Source of the DNA: Gorsachius magnificus
Lineage: Eukaryota; Chordata; Aves; Pelecaniformes; Ardeidae
NCBI GenBank assembly: GCA_034008185.1
Contig: CM067081.1
Location: 33,292,806-33,356,805 of the forward strand
DNA length: 64,000 nt
Direction of reading: 5' to 3'
Each line of letters begins with the position of its first letter. Position 1 is the first letter of the stretch. The notes under the pieces were generated by a model, which made no database searches, was not told the DNA's origin, and saw nothing but the letters and a program-made list of their open reading frames with translations. The translations under genes were made by a program, and so were the position numbers. Shown here piece by piece: positions 1 to 11,592 of the stretch.

Positions 1-461
1 CTGTTGCTAGGCAAACTCCCAGCCTTTAACTCCCGGCTATAAATAACTCGGCCGCTCATTGGCCGGGGCGCGCCCTGACGTCACCCGCGGCCGCGCACGG
101 CCGGCGGGAGGGAGGGAAATGCGGCAACCTGCGCCCAGAACTGGCTGCAGCCGGTGCGCGGGGGGCGGGGCCAGCCCGGGGGGCGGGGCCTGCTGCCCGC
201 CCCGGGGCCGCACGTGTGCGGCGGGATGGGACCGGGACCGGCACCGGGAGCCGGGCCGGGCCCCGCCGCGCCTTGGCGGCCTTGCCTTGCCCGGGCCGTG
301 GGGCTGGCCCGCGCCAGGGTGCTCCTCCCCGCCCGAGTGGAACGGGGTTCGTGCCCGCTCTCGCGTCGGTGGGTCCGCTGCTCCTCCGGCTGAGCTGGGC
401 GGGAGCCCGGGCCCGGCGCTGGGCTGCTTTCCTAACGCGCGCGCTCTCTTCTGCGTTTCAG
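1..461 (+). promoter_or_regulatory. TSC22D1: CpG-rich intronic/upstream segment with core-promoter-like motifs before the last TSC22D1 exon
   Basis: This stretch is very GC- and CpG-rich and ends in a good splice acceptor: a CTAAC branch-like motif at 432-436, a pyrimidine tract, then CAG ending at 461. It is therefore intron for the main TSC22D1 transcripts. It also carries promoter-like motifs: a consensus TATAAATA at 38-45, an inverted CCAAT box (ATTGG) at 58-62, a full palindromic CRE (TGACGTCA) at 76-83, two GC boxes near 162-190 and a CACGTG E-box at 211-216. Read on the minus strand, the order CRE, CCAAT, TATA-like is conventional and would fire out of the window. Read on the plus strand, TATAAATA would place a start near 68-75 with the other sites downstream. 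Short leucine-zipper-only TSC22D1 isoforms are known in mammals, so an internal promoter is plausible. Promoter activity is inferred. Confidence 0.5.
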
Positions 462-719
462 GATCTGGTAAAGAGTCACTTGATGTACGCGGTAAGGGAG
501 GAGGTGGAGGTCCTCAAAGAGCAAATCAAGGAGCTGATAGAGAAGAACTCCCAGCTGGAGCAAGAAAACACTCTGCTAAAAACACTCGCCAGCCCGGAGC
601 AGCTTGCCCAGTTCCAAGCACAGCTGCAGACTGGTTCCCCGCCTTCCTCTTCCCAGTCGCAAGGGACAACGCAACAGCCTGCTCAGCCGGCATCACAGGG
701 GTCAGGGCCTTCAGCGTAG
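462..719 (+). CDS. TSC22D1: TSC22D1 terminal coding exon (TSC box and leucine zipper, C-terminus)
   Basis: This exon encodes the last 85 residues of TSC22 domain family protein 1 and ends at TAG 717-719. It opens at a codon boundary straight after the acceptor CAG, with the TSC-box sequence [21 protein letters not shown] leucine zipper follows, with heptad leucines at exon residues 18, 25, 32 and 39 and an asparagine at 36. Then come the [14 protein letters not shown] segment and a Ser/Gln/Pro-rich tail ending SGPSA. The length equals that of the human C-terminal exon, and the zipper looks nearly identical. Family knowledge: TSC22D1 homo- and heterodimerises through the zipper, is induced by TGF-beta and stress, and modulates transcription and growth in nucleus and cytoplasm. 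Long and short isoforms share this exon. Upstream coding exons lie outside the window. An in-frame Met at 483-485 is the first possible start inside the exon. TSC22D3 and TSC22D4 fit less well because the tail matches D1. Confidence 0.96.
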   Translation, partial: DLVKSHLMYAVREEVEVLKEQIKELIEKNSQLEQENTLLKTLASPEQLAQFQAQLQTGSPPSSSQSQGTTQQPAQPASQGSGPSA

Positions 720-964
720 TTCAGAGCGTCGTTGCCGTCGTGATCGCTGGCCTCTGGACTGCCCGGAGCAAGAAGGACTTAGCGGGAATCCGCCACAGCC
801 ACCCTTCATCCATTTCAATGCGCACTGCAACCCAGACTGAGGACTCCGTGCCCTGCACGCATCGGGAGAGGCTTTTCCCCCACCCTGTATTACGCGCTCA
901 TCTGTCTCCCTCTTCCCTCCCTTCCCCCTTTGGCTTGAAGGAGTCTTTGTTCTTAGGTTGGTTG

Positions 965-975
965 AATAAAATAAA
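965..975 (+). promoter_or_regulatory. TSC22D1: Proximal poly(A) signal pair of TSC22D1
   Basis: Two overlapping AATAAA hexamers (965-970 and 970-975) lie about 250 bases after the stop codon. Use here would give a short 3' UTR lacking most of the AU-rich sequence. The hexamers are seen directly; usage is not. Confidence 0.55.
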
Positions 976-1869
976 ACTTCTTCCAGAGAATTAGCACAAG
1001 TACACTGGGGACTTGAGCAGCTTCTGCAAATGGCTGAGGATCGAAGCTGCGTGCCTGCATTTTTTTGGTTTGTTTTTAAATCTTCCACTCATCCAGTGAT
1101 AAAACTGATACAAGTGCTTTTCGAGCTTGGAAATACGAAGAAATAGACTGGAGTAAAAAATGATGGCTGAATCCCCCATAGTGGTGCACTGGGGTTCCAA
1201 AGTGAGGACTGGTGCATAGGATCTTAAGAGGAAGAGGGAGAAAGGTAAATTCAGTGTTTAACACTTAATTGTCACCTGAAACCTTAAGTGCAAATATTTG
1301 CACCGTTTTCTGAAGCAGTGGACAGGTGCATAAAGCTGTAATATATATAGAAAGCAGGTAGGTGACGTACAGTTGGGTCATAGGATAATTACAATGAAGG
1401 TTATTTGCCTACTGTATATTTGTGTATTTAGTGTAATTACTTTGTAAAATAGAAAACTGTAACTATTTAGGTTGTACAGATTGAAGTTTAGTTGTTTCAT
1501 TGGCTGATCTGAAGAAGTTTGGAAAGTTTTGGGTTTTTTTTTTAATGCTACATAAATAAGAATGCACCTACGCAACTGTTCAGAATTTGGCAGATTTATG
1601 CTGTTTGTGTAACTTCTGAAGTTCCCTGGCTGCTGATTATCTTGAAGTAAATCTTTGTTCATTGTAGTTTGGTTCCAGACAGGAAAAACCACTCCAAAAA
1701 TTATCAAACCCTGCTAGCAAAGAATTTAAAAAACAAAAAAAAAAAATTGGATTTCCCAGTATGGATTTTTTGCATATGATCTGTATAGTAGTATGCATAT
1801 GTTTTTGTGCATGTTCTCTAAACAGTTGTAACACGTCAATGTATGTAACTGTTGCACTTGTCAACTTTC

Positions 1870-1875
1870 AATAAA
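1870..1875 (+). promoter_or_regulatory. TSC22D1: Distal poly(A) signal of TSC22D1
   Basis: An AATAAA hexamer is followed within ~20-40 bases by TG/T-rich sequence, the usual layout of a cleavage site. The flanking sequence resembles the known 3' end of the mammalian TSC22D1 mRNA, which is why I take this as the main transcript end. Confidence 0.8.
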
Positions 1876-1893
1876 GCATACAATGTTGATAAA

Positions 1894-4800
1894 TCACTGT
1901 TTGCATATCGTGCTAATGTTAACTGCAGTCGCTTCCGACATACTGCAGTGCAGTTCTACGTGAGCGGTGAGGTCAGGAAGCATAGGTCTGGGTGCGAGAT
2001 CCTGTCTGTCAGCTTCAGAGCTTTCTCAAAAGTTTCAGCTAAAAATGCAGCTCCTGCTTTCCATGGTTTCTTAAAAATGTGGCGATTGTGAAATCAAACG
2101 AAGGAGGGGGAGGAGTAGGGGGCCTGACTTAAGAGCAAAGCTTGTTGTTTTGGTACAATCCTATAGAGTCAGGACTGTTGGGTGCCTCCTATACGTCGAG
2201 CAGGAGCACGGACTTACGCTCGTAAAAGTATAAATCTCATGCAACAGTTGTTCCCTAGCGGCAAACTGCGCCCTTGCCTGGGCGTGGGTCATCCCATGCT
2301 GGCAGCAGCTCCAAGGCCCTTAATTTGGGGTGACGAAGGCAGCAGGCATCGCAGCTTCCCCAGCAGGCCAGCTGTAGCTTGAAAACAAGCGATGAGACCA
2401 GGCTGAAAGCTCCTATGTCCAAGAATTTCTAGCTTTCACCTCTATAGCTCTTGATTATTTTTTTTTTTTGTTTGTGAGTGGAAATCATGTAAACTTGCAT
2501 TAATTCTGCCTTGTGAAAGTGCTGAGGAGGCTTTCCAGCCTGTGTGAAGATAAAACTATTTCCCTTCAGCTTGAAAAAACCCGCTTTTTTCCTCTTTAGC
2601 CGTGATATTAAAGTGTAACTGAATCTAAACCTACAGATTTCTAGGTGCAAGACTATAGATCTGGTGTGATGTCTGCAACCGGGGGAGTGGAGGAATTTGC
2701 AGTTTTACAGTGGATTCTGTTTACTGGTGTTAAGGATGTGAATCTTGGATACTTAAAATATTCACAATTAATGGGATAAAATGGTCGGTCCTTGTGAGGA
2801 GTAGTAGGAGAGTGTAAGCGGTGTCCTAACATTTGAATACAAGGAATTAATCTGACTTGAGATGTAGGAGTTAATTACAAGGTTTTTTACATGGCTGCTT
2901 CCACTGCATAACGAAAGCCAGGCAGTGCCATTCTTGTGGAACTTCATGTTTATTGAGAATAGTCAGGTGTAGCAGAGGGAGCGAGGAGGCTGAGGGTTCA
3001 AAGGCGGGACAGATCGCTGCCTCTCTGTGATTTATAGCCGGATCCTTGCTTTTGGGTACTTGTCATGCAGCAGTCCAGCAACCGTGTCGCGGCGTTACCT
3101 TTATCGGGATTAGTAAATCCAAGCGCACGCCTCTCTGGGAGCGTGAACTTTAATTTGTAGTTTGTGTTCTTGAGATTCAATGTAGAGCGTAAGAGCATTC
3201 TTGGTGAGGAAACGCCAGAGAGAAACACGAGATGCTTTTTTTTTTTTTTTTTTTGATGGATTAAGCTAAAATTAGAAATTGATGATAGCCTTTGTGGCAG
3301 AACAGCACTTGAATTATCTGGATCCGACAAAAGGAATGCTAATTTTGGTGCTTTTTAAATGGCTTAATTGTCTCCAGTTGCCTTTATATTCTGAATGTCT
3401 CTTTAGCACTTCCAGGCCGTAACACTGAGTATATAAAAAAGTCAATCGTAACATGCAGATAGGCTTTTTCACCCGCTTCAGTGACCAAAATTAGCAAAGA
3501 ATTATTTTTTCATTTAAAAAAGAAGTTGGCCTCTGGGTTTGTTTCTTTTACTTTGTTGAAAGAACAGCCTGAGCGTATTCTAAATCCAAGATTATTTTTT
3601 TTTTAACTGTTCTCTAATACAGTATCTGGAAGCCTGAAGGTTTTCGGTTAGGTAAATAGTTACAGGACACTGTGCTTCAGTGCTGGCAAATCTGATCATT
3701 CAGTCTTAGGGACCCGATAGTTTTAAAACTATGGAGCTGTTTTTTGGAGCTCTTTATTAATTGCTGAAGTTAGGCAGAGCAATATTTTGTTGCTGAGATG
3801 ATGTTAGCAATAGCTCTGTCAAAACTGCAGCCTGTCTCTGTGGAATGGATTCAAAGTGACTAACATTGCACTTGAGACCCAAACAAAGAGTGGACGTTTC
3901 GGTCGGTTGTGTTGTAATTCTTCTGGAATGAATTGTTCTTGTTCTAGAACAAATCATTTTTCAGGGCGCTTTAAATCAGATGTTGTCAATAGCAAAGAGC
4001 GGTGTCTTTTTCCACCACAATTTTTCTTTGTACAAACTCCTGAGATGCTCAGGTTTTCATCCACAACGAGAATCAAATTAAATGTAATCTGCCTTTTGTA
4101 TGTCAGGCTTTTTACTGCCTGCGTATCTCCAATTTGGTAATTCTTCAGGCTATATTCAAGCTGTTTGTCATTTAACTTCTTGTTGACATTTAGCTGCACA
4201 CTTGCTTTATTTTTAATAGCAATGTGATAAACTGATCTAAGCAAATTATCACAGAGACCAAGTTGCTATTTTTTTCCTCACGTGGCTTTTCTATTTTTTA
4301 AAAAAACCCAGTCATTTTTTTGGCAAATAATTCTAAGGCAAGTCCAGGTTGTCCAAACTCTGAGGGCTCTGTAAATACTTAGGGAAGAGAAATATGCTTC
4401 GATGCCTGAAAACTGTCCAGAGAGCACCCGGGCAAAACCTCCCAGCAGCAGTGGAGTAAATGCAGTGCCTTAGAGATGCCTCTCCCTAACTCTTACGGAA
4501 TAAATCAATGCCTCGGAGGCAGCTTCCCATCTTTCAGCTGGAGAAAAGAACCCAGGGAGGCTATTTGGGAATTGCCACCCTTGATTTCTGTAGCGGCAGT
4601 GAATGTATTAATCTCAAATACAAAGAATTTTAATTATTATTTATTCCTCGTAGGGTGAAATAGCAGTGTTCGAGCTCACTGACTGAAGGCATACATTTAC
4701 CTTAATATATGCCATTTGCAAAACGTCTCATTAAGTGTCTTGAGTGCTTGAGTAACAGTTCACATCGTATCGACGTTGCGCTATTTCTTGCTTTTCTCCT

Positions 4801-7689
4801 CTCTCTTTGGGATTACGCATTTTAACTTTCTGGAGAGTTTTCTGCTGGGGCGAACCTGAAACAAGTTACAAATACGAGGCTTTGCCTAAGCGGGAAGTCA
4901 GCCCGATTCCAACCATCGCTGGCCAGTGTAACTTCAGATGAGTGAAACTAAACGGAGAACGGTTGCTGGAGGGAGCTCCTGGGAAGTCTGGAACGGGCTT
5001 TGGTGTTTGAAACGCTTGTTTGAGAATACTCTGAAAAAACACCTGCCGCTGGCCCGATCCTTTTCCTGCGATGAGTAAGCAGGCTCTTCCGACTGCATTT
5101 AGCGTGTGCTGAGCTAGGCCAACAAACGGCGTGCTTGAAAACCCCGTGGCAAGGACTGTTCCAGCAGACACTGGCAACTGCCCTCCTGAAGCAGGGTCCA
5201 GTTTCCAACAGGAGCAAAGCCAAGCTCAAAAATGAAGTTAAAAGCCAAACCATGAATAAACTAACTTCCTTACATTGTAAATACGTCGGAAAAGGGCAGC
5301 CGTTCAAAAGGGAAAATGAGCAAAACTGCGATGACTTTCCTTGAAGCTAACTCTCAGGTGGTGGTGGTTCATTGAGATGCCCTCAGGAGAGTTGTACTGG
5401 GCCAAGGGGCAAGAGAGTTTGGGTGGGACATGGCCAAGAGGCCCCTGAAATGTAGCACAACAGGAATTTGGGTACAGTGTAACGGCCCAGCTGAAGAAAG
5501 GGAAAACAGTTCTTAAAAACCTTGTTCCTGAGCTAAGCCAGGTTCTTAGATCATCTTGAAGCTTAACTTTGATTCTTCAGCTGCATTGGGGTGGGGGTGG
5601 TTTTTCAGTGATGTGTATGTGGTAATACATATTGGATGTGGTTCAAGTCATCATGAGAAAGTGGCCACAGGCGAAAAAAAAAATGAAGAAAAGGTCATAA
5701 CAGTCTAATTTGCAGTCTTCTAGTTTGACTGGACCGAGAGCTCTGTGAAAGTTCTCCCTCTTCACAGCTCTAAAGGTTGAGATCTGGCAAGTCCAAGCTC
5801 AGGGCAAAACCACCCGAATCTTGGAAGTAATGAAAGGGCAGCGAATAAAATCCGTCAGCCTTTAAAAAACAAAGTCCAGAAGAACAAACCTCTGTGGCCC
5901 TCAGAAAGGAAAGCAGATCTGTTGTTCATCAGGGAGTATGGGAAGGGAGGGAGATGAGCTTGTTTGTGGGTAATTTAAATTACTGTCAGCTGCTTTCCAG
6001 TACATTCAGGATCTCTAGGATTTGGAAACCGGGCATCTGTGCTGAGCTCTCAGATCTCCCCCCAAAATCTTGTTTAAAGTATCTGCCTGCATTATGCTCC
6101 CGGTGGAGGCTGCCGTAAGTGGTCATTCTTCCTTCCATTAGTTTTATTACTGAGAACCAGCCTGTTCTGCCTCTCCGCTGCTGCTTTAATCAAAGCTTTG
6201 CTACCAGATAGCCATCAGAAAAGACATCTGCAATTCAATTAGATATGTGCTTAAACTCATGATCTCGGTGAAACCGGCTGCTGCCAGAGCAGCCTGCCCT
6301 CCATGCCCTGGGCTCACAGGGGCTGCTGCAGCCTGCGGGGCTCTCTGCTCCAGCACTTCTGCCTCCCACCCCCGGCCCGTCCTCCCTCCAGCCCCGCTAG
6401 CCCTGCTCACGGATGCTTGAAATGAGGACCTGTTCCTCATAGGAGGCCAGTGGGAGTTTATTTCTTCTTCCTTGCAAGGCAGGAGAGAAGCTAGAAGCTT
6501 GGCACCACTCAGGAGCCACAAAATCTGCTTTATAACATATCGAAAGTGGTTGCTGCAGGGTAGCGTCTTTCTTCCTCAGGAAGTAGGATGAAGAATCTCC
6601 AAAGGCACTCCAGGGGTAAATTATTGCACCTTTTGCATGGGCATGAAAGCACGATGAATCGATAGGACCATCCATAACAATAAAGAAGCTGGACTTCTTT
6701 ATTTTCACTGACTGACTTCAGTCTCCAGTGCTGTAAGTGGGTAACCCCTGGTGCCGGCTGCTCCAGGGCCACCACCGTTCTTGCTTGCGGTGACCCTGTG
6801 TGGTGACTGAGGTGAGGGCCAAAAACCTTCTGGGCAGGCCAGACCACTGAGCCTCTGCGAGGAACAGCTCTTTGGAAACATTTCCATGGCTCTAGAGGTA
6901 AGGGTGACCTCCAAGTGATGTCAGGCTGGTCCCTGACACGTACCACAGCCTTGTTCAAAAATGCTCCAGAAGGATGTTATGGAGTGCTTTAGTGGCCTTG
7001 CTTAAAGCATTTCTAAAGGCTGATTATTATAAAGGTTCGTGAAATCACAAATGAAAGCGGTCAGATGGGATGCTTCTGTGGGCTTCTTTGTAGAAAAGAT
7101 GCAGTTGACAAAAACCCCAAACCTGAAGAGCAGCGAAGGTGAGCATGGGGAGTGGATGTGGCTTGCAGCTCGCTGTGAGCTTTCCTGCCTTCAGGCACTG
7201 GTGGCCTCTGGTTGATAGAGAAGCAGGTTTAATGCTTACCTGGGATGAGAGAAAAGCCAACAGGGATCAGGACAATGTAGCCGAGTATGGCCCCAATGGG
7301 TCGGGGTGCTGTACCTCTGTGTGCCCCCCAAGTGTAGGATTTAGCAAAGCCTTGGTAAGGGCCCCACAGCCATGGGCTTTCTCCATCTGCCATTCACAAG
7401 AGATCCCCCCCAACGGTGACCATAAAAGCACTTCACGACTGCCAGGGTGAGGTGAGAAGAGGATGGAAGTGTAAGTACTCGTAGGTGGTGCAGGAAAAAG
7501 TCCCCTAGCCCTTCTCCTCATCTTCATCAGCTTTAACTTTAAATCCAGTGAGCGATCGTGATGGATCAAGTTCGGTCATGCTCTTGATGAACAGCAGCTC
7601 CCCATTTAATGGGTTTGTGTAGAGGATCCGAGCCAGGACAGCCTGTTTGCTCAGAAGGCAATTACCCCTATTTACTACTGAAGTGCCAT
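1894..7689. other. Intergenic, no gene recognised
   Basis: About 5.8 kb downstream of TSC22D1. There is a T19 run at 3236-3254 and a shorter T run near 2458-2469. A small palindromic cluster at 3921-3952 is reported as a finding. Open frames here are short, overlap on both strands and resemble no protein family I know. No tRNA, CR1 or LTR sequence is visible. Confidence 0.6.
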
Positions 7690-8250
7690 AAATGCAGCTG
7701 GGCTTTCTAAGGAACAGCAGTAGCTGTATTGCCAGGGCACATGGAGAAACCTGAAGCAGCTCCAACCAACGGCAGGACACAAATAAGTCGGGGCTGGGGG
7801 TGCTCAGGTAGATCTAGGATAGGGGGAGATGATAGGAGAGGCTGTATGCTTCTCGTCTGCTTCACAAACTCAAAGGCTTCACCCGGTTTGACTTTGTTGG
7901 TCCTCATGAGATAAGCAAGGCAGATGTTTGCTGAGCGGGAAATGCCAGCCTGGCAGTACACAAATACTCTTCCTCCATCATTTTTAACAGAGTCTATGAA
8001 ATCAATCGTCTCGTTAAAGCAGGAGCTGGTATCCGCCTTGTGGTTGTCCTCCACGGGGATACTTTTATACTAGTAGTGCCCTCCAAAATGGTTGGGGCAG
8101 TTTGCTGAGATGTTGTTTAAGGCCGTGATCCCCAAAGCATCCAGCATGTCTTACAAGGAGGCACGCTAAGCGCTGCTCAAGTAGAGGAAGGGCAGGATTT
8201 CCACCAGCCCACCCTGGTCGTAGAGGGGAGTGACACAGGAGCTGTGGCAT
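7690..8250 (-). pseudogene. DUSP1 processed pseudogene, partial (catalytic domain)
   Basis: Read on the minus strand, this segment follows the catalytic domain of dual-specificity phosphatase 1 (MKP-1), a nuclear MAP-kinase phosphatase. Recognisable blocks in order are TPLYDQGG, VEILPFLYL, DMLDALGITAL, ANCPNHFEGHY, VEDNHKAD, FIDSVKNDGGRVFV, the signature CQAGISRS, ICLAYLMRTN and AFEFVKQ. Three in-frame stops interrupt it (minus-strand TAG at 8166-8168, TAA at 8151-8153, TAG at 8070-8072). The catalytic His before the Cys has become Tyr, and after AFEFVKQ the match breaks up with an apparent insertion. No introns separate blocks that are continuous in the mRNA, so a retrocopy is likely, although I see no poly(A) tail. 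The 5' rhodanese half is absent. The NDGG and RTN details fit DUSP1 better than DUSP4. Not expected to give an active enzyme. Confidence 0.9.
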
Positions 8251-8611
8251 GGGACTTGTTGGATGCCAAAATCCGTACTAGAAATGTCAGAGGTGGGCAG
8301 TGATTTTACTCCAGCTCCAGGCTGCTTTGGAGGCCTTGGTAGCCAGCGAGGTCTGGGAGCAGATACCAGGGCCAAGCTGCGATGGTGACCCCCGAGCAGG
8401 ATAGGGGAAATTTGAAAAGGTTTGAAAAGCAGGGAAGTCTAGCACGGGTCCCTATCTGTTTTAAAGAGTTGCCAGCAGAGGAGGTTTAGGGGTGTTCTTC
8501 TATTGGAGGATCTTCAACACCCGCAGTGCTTAAATTTGCTCCTGGACCCTCTGGCTTTCGACAGAGCAGATGTATGTGCCCGGATGTCTCAGGCCATCAC
8601 ATTATGAAACA

Positions 8612-8825
8612 TTAGGACATTAGGAAAATTTTTTTCACCGAAAGAGTTGTCAAGCATTGGAAGGGGCTGCCCAGGGAAGTGGTTGATCCCTGGAGGTATT
8701 TAAAAGACGGGCAGATGCAGTTGCTTAGGGACATGGTTAAGTGGTGGAATGGCAGTGTTAGGTTAAGGGTTGGACTCTATGATCTTAAAAGTCTTTTCCA
8801 ACCTAAACGATTCTATGATTCTATC
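8612..8825 (+). mobile_element. CR1 LINE 3' end (subfamily B)
   Basis: 5'-truncated CR1 non-LTR retrotransposon. It holds the degraded end of the reverse-transcriptase ORF (AAGCATTGGAAGGGGCTGCC followed by the 'gaggtatttaaaa' block), the 3' UTR with TCTTTTCCAACCTAAACG, and two terminal ATTCTAT(G/C) units. It shares its 3' sequence type with the copies at 18952 and 38822. Confidence 0.93.
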
Positions 8826-9834
8826 TATGCTGAGCCTCGTTGCTTCAGGAGGTGGAGGTCCCATGAGAGCGGGCATCGTTGGATGAGGGTGTTCAGCCAG
8901 CCATTGCCCACCTACCCTTCCCTCGAGCAGCTGCCATCACCTGCTTTGACTGCCCCAAACCCCTGCGTGCTTCGGCACTGCTCCTCATGAAGGTTAATGC
9001 CCCCAGCGAGTGCTGAGGCAAGGAGACGACTGCACCTCTGCACCCCATAGCCCAGGGGAAAACACTCCGGTTTTCCATGGCATTCTTATTTCATCTTGGC
9101 GTGACTGCTCGCAGTCATCCCGGAGGTAAAATCAACCTGCACCACAACTCTGTTTGCATTTCAGCATGCTGCTTCAGTGGCAAATGCCCCTTTCTTTAAA
9201 AATATTTCCTTTTTGGGGATGTGAAAATACAGGTATCAGTTATTAGTAATTTAGAGAGAAGAAAGTTCTCATGTCTACAGCCTGTTGTTTACAGGAGGGT
9301 CAGATCATTTGCCTTTCTCAAGATAAATTTAAGGTAGGCATTTGAATTAATCAAGAAGAATGAGCAATGCAAAAAAAAAAACCCAACCCGGATAAAAATA
9401 AACAAAAAACACCTTCCAGAAGGTGAGGGCAATTCTGCGCACGGTGATTTTTGGTGGTTTTGGTCATAAAAATCTTTCCCCAGTTCATCCCAGGGGGGAA
9501 AAAAAGAGTCTTTCCAACACAGTCTGGCAGCTCATCACCGTTCCATCTCCCACCCGACCACGTGTGTGCTACAGCACCAGGGCGTGAGCAGAAAACACAC
9601 GGCTTAGCAAAGTGACTGGCATAAGAATACTGCACCCCGACACTGGAACACTGCCTGCCGACTCGTGCCTTAAAAGCTGTTGCCAAAGTACTGCCCAAAA
9701 AAATACGGTTATGTGCATAAAGGTGGGGGTTTCTGTTGGAGAGCAAGCCCCTTGCTGGGATCACAGGACCTCCTGGTATGAACATGGCTGTATTTTAGCA
9801 GCAGCTATTATTATGAATCGATCCAGTGTAAGCA
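8826..9834. other. Intergenic, nothing recognised
   Basis: About 1 kb with no repeat or exon that I can identify, apart from a short A run near 9370. Confidence 0.55.
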
Positions 9835-10362
9835 GAATCATAGAATGTTTTGGGTTGGAAGGGACCTTTAGAGGTCATCTAGCCCAACCCCCTGCAGTGA
9901 GCAGGGACATCTTTAACTCAGTCAGGTTGCTCAGAGCCCCGTCCAACCTGACCTTGAATGTTTCCAGGGATGGGGCCTCCACTACCTCCCTGGGCAACCC
10001 ATGCCAGTGCTTCACCACCTTCACTGTGAAGAATTTCTTCCTTATATCCAGTCTGAATCTACCCTCTTTTAGTTCAAAATCATTATCCCTTGTCCTATCG
10101 CTACAGGCCCTGCTATATAAGGGTCTCTCCCCGTCTTTCCTATAGGCCCCCTTTAGGTACTGAAAGGCCGCAATCAGGTCTCCCCGCAGCCTTCTCTTCT
10201 CCAGGCTGAACAACCCCAACTTTCTCAGCCTGTCTTCGTAGGAGAGGTGCTCCAGCCCTCGGATCAATTTTGTGTCCCTCCTCTGGACCCGCTCCAACAG
10301 GTCCGTGTCTGTCTTGTGCTGAGGACCCCAGAGACGGACGCAGTACTCCAGGTGGGGTAAGT
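9835..10362 (-). mobile_element. CR1 LINE, 5'-truncated (subfamily A)
   Basis: On the minus strand this reads as the C-terminal part of CR1 ORF2, from a [19 protein letters not shown] start through [20 protein letters not shown], the [17 protein letters not shown] block and [20 protein letters not shown]. The 3' UTR follows, ending in CATTCTATGATTCTG on the minus strand. The reading frame is open over ~165 codons, but the element is truncated and cannot move on its own. Confidence 0.96.
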
Positions 10363-10985
10363 ACTGTGACACTTGTGCTTTCTGCTCAGTATAAATTGAG
10401 CAACTTGGGAGTGTTATCCTCCATCCCTAACGACCTTGCCTGGGCTGTCAGTGAGGACTGCCCCAGCCCCGCTAGCCCCACACCTCCCACTGGCCGTGGC
10501 CAGCAGCAGACACGCGAGGGAAGGCCTGGAGCCCTCCTTGTCCCTGAGCATCATCTCACCCTCCAGCAGCCAACAGTTTAGTGACTTCCCAAACTGGAGG
10601 CTGCAGCTGGACACCCACGTTTTAGAGTTGCCATTGGATGCGTCCTCCAGGCATGCGCTTAAATTAATTTCCGTTCTTGCGCTTATTCTGCAAGAGCGGT
10701 TGTTGCACAGTTGTCCCTTTCTAGTCTGTCTCCCCAGGCTCCTGGGTGCTCATGCTTGCTCCCGGCATAGCAGCGCCCCCGGAGCCCAGCGCTGCTCCCG
10801 ATCCATACTGCTAGGCCATGGGCATCACTTCAGACATGGGGTTTTCTGCTCTGCACATGTTGCCTGGCATGCAGTGTTGTGAGCTCCTCTGCAAGTCCTC
10901 TTCCTTGATGTTTCAGGTAGGTGTGCATGGCTAACGTGGTGTCCTCCACAGACCTTCTCTCCTCACCTTCACCACCCTCACCTGC
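10363..10985. other. Intergenic spacer between a CR1 and an LTR
   Basis: About 620 bases of GC-moderate sequence. The open frames overlap on both strands and I recognise no gene or repeat. Confidence 0.5.
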
Positions 10986-11592
10986 TGTATTGAGTCGGGC
11001 TGAGATGGAGTTAATTTTCTTCACGGCAGCCCTCACAGTGCTGTGCTTTCTATTGGCATGTAGAAAGGGGTTGATAACACACCAGGGGTTTGGCTGCTGC
11101 TGAGCAGTGCTCACACAGCATCAAGGCTGGGTCTCCACCATTCCCCCACCACCACCACTGGGCTGGGAGGGAACAAGATCTTGGGAGGGAATGTAGCTGA
11201 GACACCTGACCCAAACCGACCAAAGGGATGTCCCGTACCATATAACGTTGGCTCAGAGATAAAAGCTAAGGGAAAGGAGGAGGAAGGGGGGGCACTCATT
11301 TTTTATGTTTTGCCTTCCAGAGCAACCACTGCATACTGAAGCCCTGCTTCCCGGGAAATGGCTGGACATCACCTGCTAATGGGAAGTAGAGAATAAAATC
11401 TTGTTTTCCGTTTGCTATCGCATGTGGCCTCTGCTGCTGCCTTTGTCTTTGCCTTTGTTAAACTGCCTTTGCCTTGACCCATGAGGGTTTTTTTTCCTTT
11501 TCCATCTTGTTTCCTCCCTGCCTGTCCTGCTGAAGAGGGGAGCGATAGAGCAACTTGGTGGGCACCTGGCATCTAGCCAAGGTCAACCCATC
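10986..11592 (+). mobile_element. Solo LTR of an avian endogenous retrovirus, + orientation
   Basis: The segment begins TGTATTGAGTCGGGCTGAGA and continues with a body I recognise as a widespread bird LTR family. It includes the 'gctgagcagtgct' and 'gacccaaaccgaccaaaggga' blocks, an ATAAAAG element near 11258 serving as a TATA-like box, and AATAAA at 11392-11397. The end near 11592 is diverged and placed by comparison with the copy at 13254-13842. No internal gag/pol/env sequence flanks it, so it is a solo LTR left by recombination. Confidence 0.8.

Larger units (their letters stand above)
720..1893 (+). other. TSC22D1: TSC22D1 3' UTR
   Basis: Non-coding sequence following the stop codon. It is AT-rich, with several ATTTA/TGTATATT-type words typical of regulated 3' UTRs. 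The last ~90 bases, leading into the distal poly(A) signal, look strongly conserved compared with my recollection of the mammalian TSC-22 mRNA end. I place the 3' end about 18 bases past the distal signal; the exact cleavage site is inferred. No open frame here looks real. Confidence 0.85.

Noticed and set aside
216..461. Upstream extension of the TSC22D1 frame as an alternative N-terminus
   Set aside because: The frame is open through the splice acceptor but contains no in-frame ATG, only a GTG at 216. The GC-rich reading is Arg/Gly/Pro-rich without family resemblance.
3939..3952. Glucocorticoid response element
   Set aside because: The half-sites are in the order TGTTCT-AGAACA with no spacer, the reverse of the AGAACAnnnTGTTCT arrangement.
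7505..7692. Minus-strand frame with an acidic end as a separate gene downstream of the DUSP1 relic
   Set aside because: It is short, has no recognisable domain, and its start overlaps the decayed DUSP1 segment in another frame.
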